From: Streptomyces sp. GESEQ-35
GTDB lineage: Bacteria > Actinomycetota > Actinomycetes > Streptomycetales > Streptomycetaceae
NCBI RefSeq assembly: GCF_017948485.1
Contig: NZ_JAFFSX010000009.1
Location: 283,275-347,274, forward strand
Direction of reading: 5' to 3'
Length of the DNA: 64,000 nucleotides
Below the pieces are notes generated by a model. That model worked only from the letters and a program-made list of their open reading frames with translations. It did no database searches and had not been told where the DNA came from. The number at the start of each line of letters is the position of its first letter. Position 1 is the stretch's first letter. This document shows, in pieces, positions 8,752 to 17,272 of the stretch. The position numbers were made by a program, and so were the translations under genes.

Positions 8752-10023
8752 ATGCGGTGGATACATGCCGCCGGTAGGGGCCTTCTCGTCCTCGCCGTGA
8801 TCTTGACCGGTTACGTGGCCTCCGGCGCACGGGCCGACGAGCCGGCCGCGGGCGGCCGGGGGCCCTTGACCCTCGCCACCGCCGGAGACCTCACCGGCTA
8901 CCTCGGCCCCCTGCTGGCGGGATGGAACCGTACCCATCCCGACGAGAAGGTGACGCTCGTCGAGCTCCCCGACTCGGCCGACGAGACCCGCGCGCAGATG
9001 ATCACCGACCTGCGCGGCGGCGACCGCGGCCGCTTCGACGTCCTCAACATCGACGTCGCCTGGACCTCCGAGTTCGCGGCGGCCGGCTGGATCCGCCCGC
9101 TGTCACGCGACCGCTTCCCGCTCGGTTCGTTCCTGCCCCCGGTCGTCGACACGGCGACGTACGACGGGCGGCTGTACGCCGTTCCCTACGTCACCAACGC
9201 CGCCCTGCTGCTCTACCGCAAGGACGTCCTCGCGAGGGAGGGCCTGCCGCCGCCGCGCACCTGGGCCGAGCTGGAGCGGGCCGCGCGGACAGTCGCCCCG
9301 AAGTACGGCCTCGACGGCTATGCCGGCCAGTTCCTGCCGTACGAGGGGCTCACCGTCAACGCGGCCGAGGCCGTGTACTCGGCCGGCGGCACGATTCTGG
9401 GCGACGAGGGGGAGCGCGTCACCGTGAACTCGGAGGCGGCCCGCGACGGTATCGGGTTCCTGGCCCGCGGGGTGCGCGAGGGCTGGATCCCGCGTCGGGC
9501 GCTGGCCTACAAGGAGGAGGAGTCCAAGCAGGCCTTCCTCGACGGCAGCCTGTTGTTCCTGCGTAACTGGCCGTACGCCTACGCCGCCGCCTCGGCCGAG
9601 GGGTCCCCGCTGGCCGGGAAGGTCGGGGTCGTGCCGCTGCCCGGTCCCGACGGGCCGGGCGCGAGCGTGCTCGGCGGCTCCAATCTGGCCGTGAACACCC
9701 ATGCGCGGCACCCTGACACGGCCGCACGCCTGCTCGCGTACCTCACCAGCGAACCCGTCCAGCGCCAGGTCCTCACCCGGGGCACGCTGCCACCGGTGCG
9801 CGCCGCGCTCTATGACGATCCCGCGCTCATCCGGCGCTTTCCATATCTGCCGACCCTGCGCGAGAGCGTGCTCACCGCCGCGCCGCGTCCCAAGAGCCCG
9901 CGCTACGACCAGGTCAGCCTGGTGGTGCAGGCGGCCGTGCAGGACGCGATGACCGGGCGTGAGACGTCCGGGGACGCGGTGCGACGGCTGGCGCGCGAGC
10001 TCGCGGCCATCTCCCGACGATAG
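8752..10023 (+). CDS. Sugar ABC transporter substrate-binding protein (soluble, no lipobox)
   Basis: A 423-residue extracellular binding protein of the family-1 (maltose/trehalose) type. It has a Sec signal peptide (RWIHAAGRG, hydrophobic LLVLAVILTGYVA, then ARADE) with likely cleavage near residue 26. There is no cysteine at the cleavage site, unlike the second binding protein of the cluster. Diagnostic segments are FDVLNIDVAWTSEFAAAGWI and GRLYAVPYVTNAALLLYRKDVL. The start at ATG 8752 is set by GGGAGG; an ATG at 8698 in frame overlaps the palindrome and has no such site. The ligand is probably an oligosaccharide, since an alpha-glucosidase gene follows; this is inference from context. Confidence 0.88.
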   Translation: MRWIHAAGRGLLVLAVILTGYVASGARADEPAAGGRGPLTLATAGDLTGYLGPLLAGWNRTHPDEKVTLVELPDSADETRAQMITDLRGGDRGRFDVLNIDVAWTSEFAAAGWIRPLSRDRFPLGSFLPPVVDTATYDGRLYAVPYVTNAALLLYRKDVLAREGLPPPRTWAELERAARTVAPKYGLDGYAGQFLPYEGLTVNAAEAVYSAGGTILGDEGERVTVNSEAARDGIGFLARGVREGWIPRRALAYKEEESKQAFLDGSLLFLRNWPYAYAAASAEGSPLAGKVGVVPLPGPDGPGASVLGGSNLAVNTHARHPDTAARLLAYLTSEPVQRQVLTRGTLPPVRAALYDDPALIRRFPYLPTLRESVLTAAPRPKSPRYDQVSLVVQAAVQDAMTGRETSGDAVRRLARELAAISRR

Positions 10024-10039
10024 TTACCTGTTAGGTAAC
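10023..10039. promoter_or_regulatory. Palindromic operator candidate upstream of alpha-glucosidase gene
   Basis: GTTACCTGTTAGGTAAC is a perfect inverted repeat with 7-bp arms, beginning at the last base of the preceding stop codon. Read on the minus strand its core is TACCTAACAGGTA, identical to the core at 8681-8695. Confidence 0.6.
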
Positions 10040-10120
10040 GCTGACGTATCGGCCTGTCGTTTTGTGTCCAGATAGGTCCCCATTTGCCTGGCCAACTGCT
10101 CGGTATGCGCGACGTATTCA

Positions 10121-10150
10121 TTGACACCTCTGCGACACGTCTACTTAACA
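10121..10150 (+). promoter_or_regulatory. Putative sigma-70-like promoter for the alpha-glucosidase operon
   Basis: TTGACA at 10121-10126 and TTAACA at 10145-10150 are separated by 18 bases in an unusually AT-rich patch, matching the main vegetative promoter class. Initiation would fall near 10157, downstream of the ATG at 10154, which favours the TTG at 10193 as the translation start. Confidence 0.5.
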
Positions 10151-10192
10151 TGCATGCATAACCGTCAGCCCTCGCAGAGACAGGTCAATGGG

Positions 10193-11854
10193 TTGAACAA
10201 GCAGCACTGGTGGCGCGACGCGGTGATCTACCAGGTGTACGTCCGCAGCTTCCTGGACAGCACCGGAGACGGCATCGGCGATCTCGCGGGGGTCAGGGCC
10301 GGACTGCCGTATCTGAAGAAGCTCGGCGTCGACGGGATCTGGCTGAGCCCCTTCTACCCCTCGCCCCAACACGACCACGGCTACGACGTGGCCGACTACT
10401 GCGATGTCGATCCCGTCTTCGGCGACCTCGCCGAGTTCGACCTGCTGATGGCGGCGGCCCGACGGCTCGGCATCAGGGTGCTGCTCGACATCGTTCCCAA
10501 CCACTGCTCCAGCGAGCACCCGTGGTTCCGTGCGGCGCTCGACGCCGGACCGGGCAGCGCGGCCCGCGCCCGCTTCCACTTCACCGACGGCCGTGGACCC
10601 GACGGCGCCGAGCCGCCCAACAACTGGCACTCCATGTTCGGCGGCCCGGCCTGGAGCCGGGTGACCGAGGCGGACGGGCGGCCCGGCCAGTGGTACCTGC
10701 ACATGTTCGCGCCCGAGCAGCCCGACTGGAACTGGCGCAACCCCGAGATCGGCGCCGAGTTCGACCGGATCCTCCGCTTCTGGCTGGACCGGGGCATCGA
10801 CGGCTTCCGGATCGACGTCGCCGCCGGCCTCTTCAAGCACCCCGAGCTGCCCGACTCGGACGACCCGGAGGCCGACGCCCGCACCCGGGACTCGGTCAAC
10901 CCGCTCGCCTGGAACCAGCCCGAGGTGCACGACGTGTGGCGGCACTGGCGGGCCGTGTGCGAGGAATACGCCGCCCGCGACGGCCGTGAGCGGCTGCTGG
11001 TCGGCGAGGTGTCCGTCCCGACCGCCCGCGAACACGCCGAGTACGTCCGCTCCGACGAACTCCACCAGGCCTTCTTCTTCGACCTGCTCGGCGCGGCCTG
11101 GGACGCCGACGCCTTCCGCAAGGTCGTCTCCGAGGCCATGGAGGACATAGCCGGCACGGGCTCGACGGTCACCTGGGTCCTCAACAACCACGACCAGATC
11201 CGCACCGTCACCCGCTACGGCGAACCGGCCACCGAGTGCGGCGGTCTCGGTGCCGCCCGCGCCCGCGCCGCCGCGCTGTTGCTGCTCGCGCTGCCCGGAG
11301 CCGCGTACATCTACCAGGGCGAGGAGCTGGGTCTGCCCGAGGTCGTCGACCTGCCGGACGATGTGCTCACCGACCCGATCTTCCGCCGTACCGGCAGCCG
11401 GGCCGGGATCCGTGACGGCTGCCGGGTGCCGCTGCCCTGGTCGGGACAGGCCTCGCCGTTCGGCTTCACCTCCGGGGTGGAGGGCGTGAAGCCGTGGCTG
11501 CCGCAGCCGGAGTGGTTCGCCGAGCACGCCACCGACCGGGCCCTCGCCGACACCCGCTCCTTCTGGCACCTCTACCGCGACGGCCTCCAACTACGAGCCT
11601 CCCTGCCCCAGTTGGGCGAGGGCACGCTGCGCTGGCTGGACAGCCCGCCGGGCGTCCTCACCTTCGTCCGCGGCGACGACCTGGTCTGCGCCGTCAACTT
11701 CACCACGGCGCCCGTGCCCGCACCGGTCTCCGGCACCCCGCTGCTGTCCAGCGGGCCGTGCCCGGAGGACGGGGTGCTGCCCGGCTCGACGGCCGCCTGG
11801 TGGATCAGTGACCTCACGTCAATTCCCCACCCTCCGAAGGGACATCAACGATGA
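10193..11854 (+). CDS. Glycoside hydrolase family 13 alpha-glucosidase
   Basis: A cytoplasmic (no signal peptide) enzyme of about 553 residues with the GH13 barrel: WWRDAVIYQVYVRSF start, DIVPNH (region I), GFRIDVA with the nucleophile Asp (region II), LLVGEV with the acid Glu (region III) and NNHDQIRT with the third acidic residue (region IV). This pattern fits the alpha-glucosidase/oligo-1,6-glucosidase group that splits imported malto- or isomalto-oligosaccharides. The start is uncertain: TTG 10193 (behind AGAGACAGG) is chosen because the likely promoter lies just upstream; ATG 10154 would add 13 residues. Its stop overlaps the next start (ATGATG at 11851), so it is coupled to the transporter genes. 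Confidence 0.92.
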   Translation: MNKQHWWRDAVIYQVYVRSFLDSTGDGIGDLAGVRAGLPYLKKLGVDGIWLSPFYPSPQHDHGYDVADYCDVDPVFGDLAEFDLLMAAARRLGIRVLLDIVPNHCSSEHPWFRAALDAGPGSAARARFHFTDGRGPDGAEPPNNWHSMFGGPAWSRVTEADGRPGQWYLHMFAPEQPDWNWRNPEIGAEFDRILRFWLDRGIDGFRIDVAAGLFKHPELPDSDDPEADARTRDSVNPLAWNQPEVHDVWRHWRAVCEEYAARDGRERLLVGEVSVPTAREHAEYVRSDELHQAFFFDLLGAAWDADAFRKVVSEAMEDIAGTGSTVTWVLNNHDQIRTVTRYGEPATECGGLGAARARAAALLLLALPGAAYIYQGEELGLPEVVDLPDDVLTDPIFRRTGSRAGIRDGCRVPLPWSGQASPFGFTSGVEGVKPWLPQPEWFAEHATDRALADTRSFWHLYRDGLQLRASLPQLGEGTLRWLDSPPGVLTFVRGDDLVCAVNFTTAPVPAPVSGTPLLSSGPCPEDGVLPGSTAAWWISDLTSIPHPPKGHQR

Positions 11855-13176
11855 TGCGACGACGTACCACCCTGCTCACCGGCTGCATCGGCCTCGTACT
11901 GGCGCTCGGCGCCACCGCCTGTGGCGGCGGCCCGGTCACGGCCGGCGGAGGTGACAAGGCGCTCAGCGGCGAGACGGTCACCGTGGCCGGAGTCTGGTCC
12001 GGCAGCGAGCAGGAGAACTTCCAGAAGGTGCTCGACGCCTTCGGCGAGAAGACCGGCGCGAAGACCCAGTTCGTGTCCACCGGGGACAACGTCTCCACCG
12101 TCGTCGGCAGCAAGATCGAGGGCGGCAACGCCCCCGACGTCGTGATGGTCCCGCAGGTCGGCGTGCTCCAGCAGTTCGCGAAGGAGGGCTGGCTCAAGCC
12201 GCTGTCCAAGACCGCCAAGCAGTCCGTCGGCGCCAACTACGCGGATGTCTGGAAGACGTACGGCAGCGTCGACAGCACGCTGTACGGCCTGTACTTCAAG
12301 GCTGCCCACAAGTCGACCGTCTGGTACAGCCCCGACGCCCTCGCCCAGGCCGGGGTCGAGCCTCCGGCGACGTACGACGAGATGCTGAAGGCCGGGCAGA
12401 CGGTCTCCGACTCCGGTCTTGCCGCGTTCTCGGTCGCAGGGCAGGACGGCTGGACGCTCACCGACTGGTTCGAGAACGTCTACCTCTCCCAGGCCGGCCC
12501 CGAGAAGTACGACGCCCTGGCCGCCCACGAGCTGAAGTGGACCGACGCCAGTGTGGTCGAGGCGCTCACCACGCTCGGCAAGCTGTTCAAGGACAAGCAG
12601 CTGGTCGCGGGCGGTCAGAAGGGGGCCCTCAACACCGACTTCCCGGGCTCGGTGGAGAAGGTGTTCGGGCCGAAGCCCGAGGCCGGCATGGTCTACGAGG
12701 GCGACTTCGTCGCCGGTGTCGCCAAGGACCAGTTCGGCAAGAACATCGGCGAGGACGCGAACTTCTTCCCGTTCCCGGCGGTCGCCGGTGGCACCGCGCC
12801 GGTGGTCAGCGGCGGAGACGCGGCCGTCGTCCTCAAGGACGGCAAGAACGCCGACGCCGGCATGAAGCTCCTGGAGTACCTCGCGACCCCCGAGGCCGCG
12901 GAGGTGTGGGCCGAGGCGGGCGGCTTCCTCTCCCCGAACAAGGGGCTCGACCTCGCCTCCTACGGCGACGACGTCGCCCGGGCCACCGCCAAGTCCCTGG
13001 TCGGCGCGGGCGATTCGGTCCGCTTCGACATGTCCGACCAGGCGCCGGCGGCCTTCGGCGGCACCAAGGGCGCGGGCGAGTGGAAGATCCTCCAGGACTT
13101 CCTGCGCGACCCCTCGGACCCGAAGGGCACCGCCGCCGAGCTGGAGGGCGCGGCGGCCAAGGCGTACGGGAACTGA
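11851..13176 (+). CDS. Sugar ABC transporter substrate-binding lipoprotein
   Basis: A 441-residue family-1 solute-binding lipoprotein. The N-terminus MMRRRTTLLTGC is followed by a hydrophobic stretch and a lipobox-like GATACGGG with lipidation at Cys24, so it is anchored to the outer face of the membrane. Internal segments GSEQENFQKVLDAFGEKTG and GNAPDVVMVPQVGVLQQFAKEGWL match the AglE-type alpha-glucoside-binding group. It overlaps the GH13 stop by 4 bases and is followed 5 bases later by the permease genes. It presumably delivers alpha-glucosides to those permeases. The start could be either of the two adjacent ATG codons; GAAGGGA precedes them. Confidence 0.92.
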   Translation: MMRRRTTLLTGCIGLVLALGATACGGGPVTAGGGDKALSGETVTVAGVWSGSEQENFQKVLDAFGEKTGAKTQFVSTGDNVSTVVGSKIEGGNAPDVVMVPQVGVLQQFAKEGWLKPLSKTAKQSVGANYADVWKTYGSVDSTLYGLYFKAAHKSTVWYSPDALAQAGVEPPATYDEMLKAGQTVSDSGLAAFSVAGQDGWTLTDWFENVYLSQAGPEKYDALAAHELKWTDASVVEALTTLGKLFKDKQLVAGGQKGALNTDFPGSVEKVFGPKPEAGMVYEGDFVAGVAKDQFGKNIGEDANFFPFPAVAGGTAPVVSGGDAAVVLKDGKNADAGMKLLEYLATPEAAEVWAEAGGFLSPNKGLDLASYGDDVARATAKSLVGAGDSVRFDMSDQAPAAFGGTKGAGEWKILQDFLRDPSDPKGTAAELEGAAAKAYGN

Positions 13177-13181
13177 CGGCC

Positions 13182-14591
13182 ATGACCGCGACCCTCGTGA
13201 AAGAGACGAGCCCCCCGGCCGCCGCCGGTGCCGGACGGGGCCGGCGCCTGCGGCGGCGGGGGCGCCCGGCCGCCGCCGGTGCCGGACGGGGCCGGCGCCT
13301 GCGGCGGCGGGGGCGGATCGTCGCCCTGCTGTTCGTCCTCCCCGCCCTGCTCCTGCTCGGCGCCCTCGTCGTCTACCCGGTGCTGTTCTCCGTCGGCCGC
13401 AGCTTCTTCGACGCGTCCGGGACACAGTTCGTCGGCGGCGACAACTACACCGAGATGTTCCGCGACCCGGCGACCCTCAAGGCCGTACGCAACACCGCGA
13501 TCTGGGTCGTCGTGGCGCCGACGCTGCTGACCGGGCTGGGGCTGATCCTGGCCGTGCTGGTGGAGAAGGTCCGCTGGGCGACGGCGTTCAAGCTGCTGCT
13601 GTTCATGCCCATGGCGGTCTCCTTCCTCGCCGCCGGCATCATCTTCCGGCTCGCCTACGACGAGGATCCGGACAAGGGCGTGCTGAACGCCGCGGTGGTC
13701 GGCGTCCACGACGCCGTCCAGGGCACGTCGTCGTATCCGACGGCCCGGGCACGCGACGGCGAGGGGATGGCCAAGGCGGCGGACGGGGCGTACCGGACAA
13801 CCGCGGGCGTCTCGCCGGGCGACACGGTGGCGCTCGGCCTGGTCGGCGTACTGCCTGGCGACGTGCCGGACGGCGCCGAGCCCGCCTACGCGGCGGCCGG
13901 GCAGCAGGCCGCCACCGGTGAGCTGCGCGGTGTCGTGTACCTGGACTTCACTCCCGGCGGGGGAGGGGAGCAGGGCAGGGTCGACCGGCAGGAGAGCGGG
14001 CTGCCGGAGATGACGGTGGAGGCGGTGCGCGACGGGAAGACGGTCGGCACGGCGACCACCGCGTCCGACGGCTCCTTCCGCTTCGAAGGGCTCGCCGAGG
14101 GCTCGTACACCGTGCAACTGCCCGCGTCGAACTTCGCCCCGCCCTACGACGGCGTCTCCTGGCTCGGGCCGGCGCTCGTGACGCCCGCGATCATCGGGGC
14201 GTATCTGTGGATCTGGACCGGCTTCGCGATGGTGCTGATCGGCGCGGGGCTGGCGACGCTGCCCCGGGACGCGCTGGAAGCGGCCCGGATGGACGGCGCC
14301 AACGAGTGGCAGATCTTCCGGAAGATCACCGTGCCGCTGCTCGGGCCGGTGCTGACCGTGGTGTTCGTGACCCTGGTGATCAACGTGATGAAGGTCTTCG
14401 ACCTCGTCTACATCATCGCGCCCGGACCGGTGCAGGAGGACGCGACCGTCCTGGCGACGCAGATGTGGCTGGTGTCCTTCGGGGGCGGCAACGACCAGGG
14501 ACTCGGCAGCGCGCTCGGTGTGCTGCTGCTGCTCCTGGTGATCCCCGCGATGGTCTTCAACGTCCGCCGTTTCCGAAGGAGTCAGCGATGA
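13182..14591 (+). CDS. Sugar ABC transporter permease (MalF type) with an inserted Ig-like domain
   Basis: A 469-residue permease, longer than the usual ~300. Helices are seen near residues 47-70, 103-127 and 133-155, then a ~160-residue hydrophilic stretch (about 160-322), then helices from about 326 onward and the coupling motif EAARMDGANEWQIFRKITVP. The insertion contains a Cna_B/prealbumin-like fold signature (about 247-313, including TTASDGSFRFEGLAEGSY). It sits between the third and fourth helices, outside the cell, where E. coli MalF carries its P2 loop that contacts the binding protein. The N-terminal tail holds a perfect 17-codon tandem duplication (13214-13315) rich in Ala, Gly and Arg. 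The ATPase is not encoded nearby. Confidence 0.92.
   Translation: MTATLVKETSPPAAAGAGRGRRLRRRGRPAAAGAGRGRRLRRRGRIVALLFVLPALLLLGALVVYPVLFSVGRSFFDASGTQFVGGDNYTEMFRDPATLKAVRNTAIWVVVAPTLLTGLGLILAVLVEKVRWATAFKLLLFMPMAVSFLAAGIIFRLAYDEDPDKGVLNAAVVGVHDAVQGTSSYPTARARDGEGMAKAADGAYRTTAGVSPGDTVALGLVGVLPGDVPDGAEPAYAAAGQQAATGELRGVVYLDFTPGGGGEQGRVDRQESGLPEMTVEAVRDGKTVGTATTASDGSFRFEGLAEGSYTVQLPASNFAPPYDGVSWLGPALVTPAIIGAYLWIWTGFAMVLIGAGLATLPRDALEAARMDGANEWQIFRKITVPLLGPVLTVVFVTLVINVMKVFDLVYIIAPGPVQEDATVLATQMWLVSFGGGNDQGLGSALGVLLLLLVIPAMVFNVRRFRRSQR
13214..13315 (+). repeat. Perfect 51-bp in-frame tandem duplication inside permease gene
   Basis: Bases 13214-13264 and 13265-13315 are identical. Each copy encodes RPAAAGAGRGRRLRRRG-like residues in the cytoplasmic tail before the first membrane helix. 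No substitution separates the copies, so the duplication is recent or an assembly slip. Confidence 0.95.
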
Positions 14592-15427
14592 ACGCCGTCC
14601 GACGGGGCCTGGGCAACAGCCTGGTCCAGGCCTTCCTCGTGGTGCTGGGCCTGATCTGGCTCACCCCGCTGGCCGGGCTGTTCCTGTCGTCGCTGCGGTC
14701 TGCCGAGGACACGGCGACGGGCGGCTGGTGGACGGTGTTCACCAGCCCCGGGCAGCTGTCCTTCGACAACTACTCCGCGCTGCTGGAGAACGCCGGCATC
14801 ACCCAGGCCTTCTGGAACACCGTACTGATCTCGGTCCCGGCCACGACCCTGGTCGTCGTCATCGCGGCACTCGCCGGATACGCCTTCGCCTGGCTGGACT
14901 TCCCCGGCCGCGAGCCGATCTTCCTGCTGGTGGTCGCGCTGTTGGTGGTGCCGGTGCAGATCGGTCTGCTGCCGGTGGCCAAACTCTTCGGCCAGCTCGG
15001 CCTGTTCGGCACGATCCCGGGTGTGGTGCTCTTCCACGTGGCCTACGGGCTGCCGTTCGCCGTGTTCCTGCTGCGCAACTACTTCGCCGAGATACCGAAG
15101 GAGATGCTGGAGGCGGCCCGGATGGACGGCGGCAGCGAGTGGCGCATCTTCACCCGCCTCATCCTGCCGGTCGGCCGCCCGGCCATCGCCAGCCTCGCCA
15201 TCTTCCAGTTCCTGTGGGTCTGGAACGACATGCTGGTGGCCCTGCTGTTCGCGGACAGCTCCGCCCAGCCGCTCACGGTGGAACTCCAGTCCCAGATACG
15301 GCAGTTCGGCAGCAACATCGACGTACTGGCGCCGGGCGCCTTTGTGTCGCTGATCGTGCCGGTCGTGGTGTTCTTCGCGTTTCAGCGGCACTTCGTGCAG
15401 GGGGTGATGGCGGGGTCGGTCAAGTGA
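14588..15427 (+). CDS. Sugar ABC transporter permease (MalG type)
   Basis: A 279-residue inner-membrane permease with six hydrophobic segments and the coupling motif EAARMDGGSEWRIFTRLILP near residues 178-197, the site that docks on the ATPase. The C-terminus (FVQGVMAGSVK) is the usual MalG-type ending. ATG 14588 overlaps the preceding permease gene by 4 bases, and the operon (GH13, binding lipoprotein, two permeases) is tightly packed. In Streptomyces such operons lack their own ATPase and share MsiK; none is seen here, which fits. Confidence 0.95.
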   Translation: MNAVRRGLGNSLVQAFLVVLGLIWLTPLAGLFLSSLRSAEDTATGGWWTVFTSPGQLSFDNYSALLENAGITQAFWNTVLISVPATTLVVVIAALAGYAFAWLDFPGREPIFLLVVALLVVPVQIGLLPVAKLFGQLGLFGTIPGVVLFHVAYGLPFAVFLLRNYFAEIPKEMLEAARMDGGSEWRIFTRLILPVGRPAIASLAIFQFLWVWNDMLVALLFADSSAQPLTVELQSQIRQFGSNIDVLAPGAFVSLIVPVVVFFAFQRHFVQGVMAGSVK

Positions 15428-15497
15428 CGGCGACCCTCGGGCTGCCTATCCTGGTAAGGGGCGGTCCGGCTCGCGGCGTGCGAGAAGGGAGCCGTGT

Positions 15498-17144
15498 GTG
15501 GCTGACCAGATCACCGGCACCGTTCAGCAGGCCCGGGACGCCGTCGCCCGTGAGGCATGGGCGGAGGCCTACCGCCTGCTCAGCGGCGCGTCCGCCCGTC
15601 TCACCCCGGACGACTTCGCGGCCTACGCGGACGCGGCCTGGTGGACCGGCCGTATCGAGGAGTCGATCACCGCGCGGATGAAGGCGTACGCCGGGTACGT
15701 GGCGGCGGGCGCCGAGCGGCGGGCCGGGTACTGCGCCTGGATGCTCTTCTACGAGCACCAGCTGGCGGGGCGGACGGCGGTGGCCGCCGGGTGGCTGCGC
15801 CGGGCGCGGCGGCATCTGAAGGCGGAGCCCGAGTGCGTCGAGCAGTGCTATCTCGCCTGGATGGAGGCGGAGGAGGCCGCGGCGCGCGGGGCGTTCGACG
15901 AGGCCCTCGCCGTGGCCCGGCGCATGGCGGAGATCGCGCGGCGCTGCGGCAGCCCGGACCTGCACGCGATGAGCGTCCAGACGCAGGCGGGTGTCCTGCT
16001 GGACCAGGGGCGGGTCGCCGAGGGGCTCGACCTGCTCGACGACGCGATGTGCTCGGTGATGGCAGGCGAGCTCAGTTCCTTCTTCACCGGGTGGATCTAC
16101 TGCCTGGGCCTCCAGCGCTGTATGGCGTCCGTCGATCTCGCCCGCGCCGCCGAGTGGACCGACGCGGCCATGAAGTGGTGCGCGGCCATGCCCGCGGAGA
16201 ACAACTTCCGGGGCCTGTGCCGGGTGCACCGCGTGGAGGTGCTGGAGCTGCGCGGCCGCTGGCCACAGGCGCTGGACCAGGCCGTGCGCACCTGCGCGGA
16301 GCTGCTGCCCAACGAGCGCAGGACCGCCGGCGAGGCGTTCTACGTCGCCGGGGACATCCAGCGCCGCCGCGGCGATCTGGCCGCGGCCGAGACGGCGTAC
16401 GAGCGGGCGCACGAACTCGGCCGTGACCCGCAGCCGGGCCTCGCCCTGCTGCGGCTGGCCCAGGGCCGGGCCGAGGCGTCGGCCACCGCTCTGCGGCTGG
16501 CCCTCGCGGGCGACGGGCAGGACCGGCTCGGGCGCTGCCGGCTGCTCGCCGCCCAGGTCGAGATCTCACTGGCCCTCGGCCGGTCCGACGAGGCCCGCAC
16601 GACGGCCGCCGAGCTGGACGCCCTCGCCCGCGACTGGCAGCGCCGGCGCGAGTCGCACACGACCCTGCTGCATGCCGTTGCCGCGTCGGCGGGCGGTGCC
16701 GTGGCCTACGCGGACCACGACCTCGACCGTGCCCTGCCGCTGCTGCACCGCGCGCTGTCCCTGTGGCTGGCGCTGGACGTCCCGTACGAGGAGGCCCAGG
16801 TCCGGATGACGCTGGCCGCCGCCGACCGCACCGCCGGCGACGACGAGGGTGCCCGTATGGAGCTGCGGGCCGCGCGGGCGACCTTCGAGCGGCTCGGCGC
16901 CGTGCCGGACGCGCGGCGGGCGGCTGCGCTGCTCGGCAGCGCGGGTGAGCAGCGCCGGCTCACCGAGCGGGAGGTGCAGGTGCTACGGCTGGTCGCCGCG
17001 GGTGCGACGAACCGGGCCGTCGCCGCGGAACTGACGATCAGCGAGCACACCGTCGCCCGGCACCTCAACAACATCTTCGCCAAGCTCGACGTGAACTCGC
17101 GGGCGGCGGCGACGGCGTACGCCTACCAGCGGGGCCTGACCTGA
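15498..17144 (+). CDS. LuxR family transcriptional regulator with helical repeat region
   Basis: A 548-residue protein. The last ~60 residues form a LuxR/GerE helix-turn-helix (LTEREVQVLRLVAAGATNRAVAAELTISEHTVARHLNNIFAKLDV). The first ~480 are Ala/Arg/Glu-rich helical repeats resembling TPRs (pattern AEAYRLLSGAS, AWYWA-like pairs), with no Walker motif, so it is not a full LAL/MalT ATPase regulator. The start is one of three clustered GTGs; 15498 is in frame and follows AAGGGAG. It lies 70 bases after the sugar operon in the same direction and could regulate it or the oxidoreductase gene that follows; the DNA does not decide this. Confidence 0.88.
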   Translation: MADQITGTVQQARDAVAREAWAEAYRLLSGASARLTPDDFAAYADAAWWTGRIEESITARMKAYAGYVAAGAERRAGYCAWMLFYEHQLAGRTAVAAGWLRRARRHLKAEPECVEQCYLAWMEAEEAAARGAFDEALAVARRMAEIARRCGSPDLHAMSVQTQAGVLLDQGRVAEGLDLLDDAMCSVMAGELSSFFTGWIYCLGLQRCMASVDLARAAEWTDAAMKWCAAMPAENNFRGLCRVHRVEVLELRGRWPQALDQAVRTCAELLPNERRTAGEAFYVAGDIQRRRGDLAAAETAYERAHELGRDPQPGLALLRLAQGRAEASATALRLALAGDGQDRLGRCRLLAAQVEISLALGRSDEARTTAAELDALARDWQRRRESHTTLLHAVAASAGGAVAYADHDLDRALPLLHRALSLWLALDVPYEEAQVRMTLAAADRTAGDDEGARMELRAARATFERLGAVPDARRAAALLGSAGEQRRLTEREVQVLRLVAAGATNRAVAAELTISEHTVARHLNNIFAKLDVNSRAAATAYAYQRGLT

Positions 17145-17272
17145 GCCATGGGCTGTTCTGCCCATGCCCGGCGCCGCGAGATGGGCGATTCCGGCGATGA
17201 GCACCGCCGGGCCCCGGGCGTACACCGGAGCCGTACCCGTTTCCCGACGCCCACGGAAAGCCGGTGGAGGCC

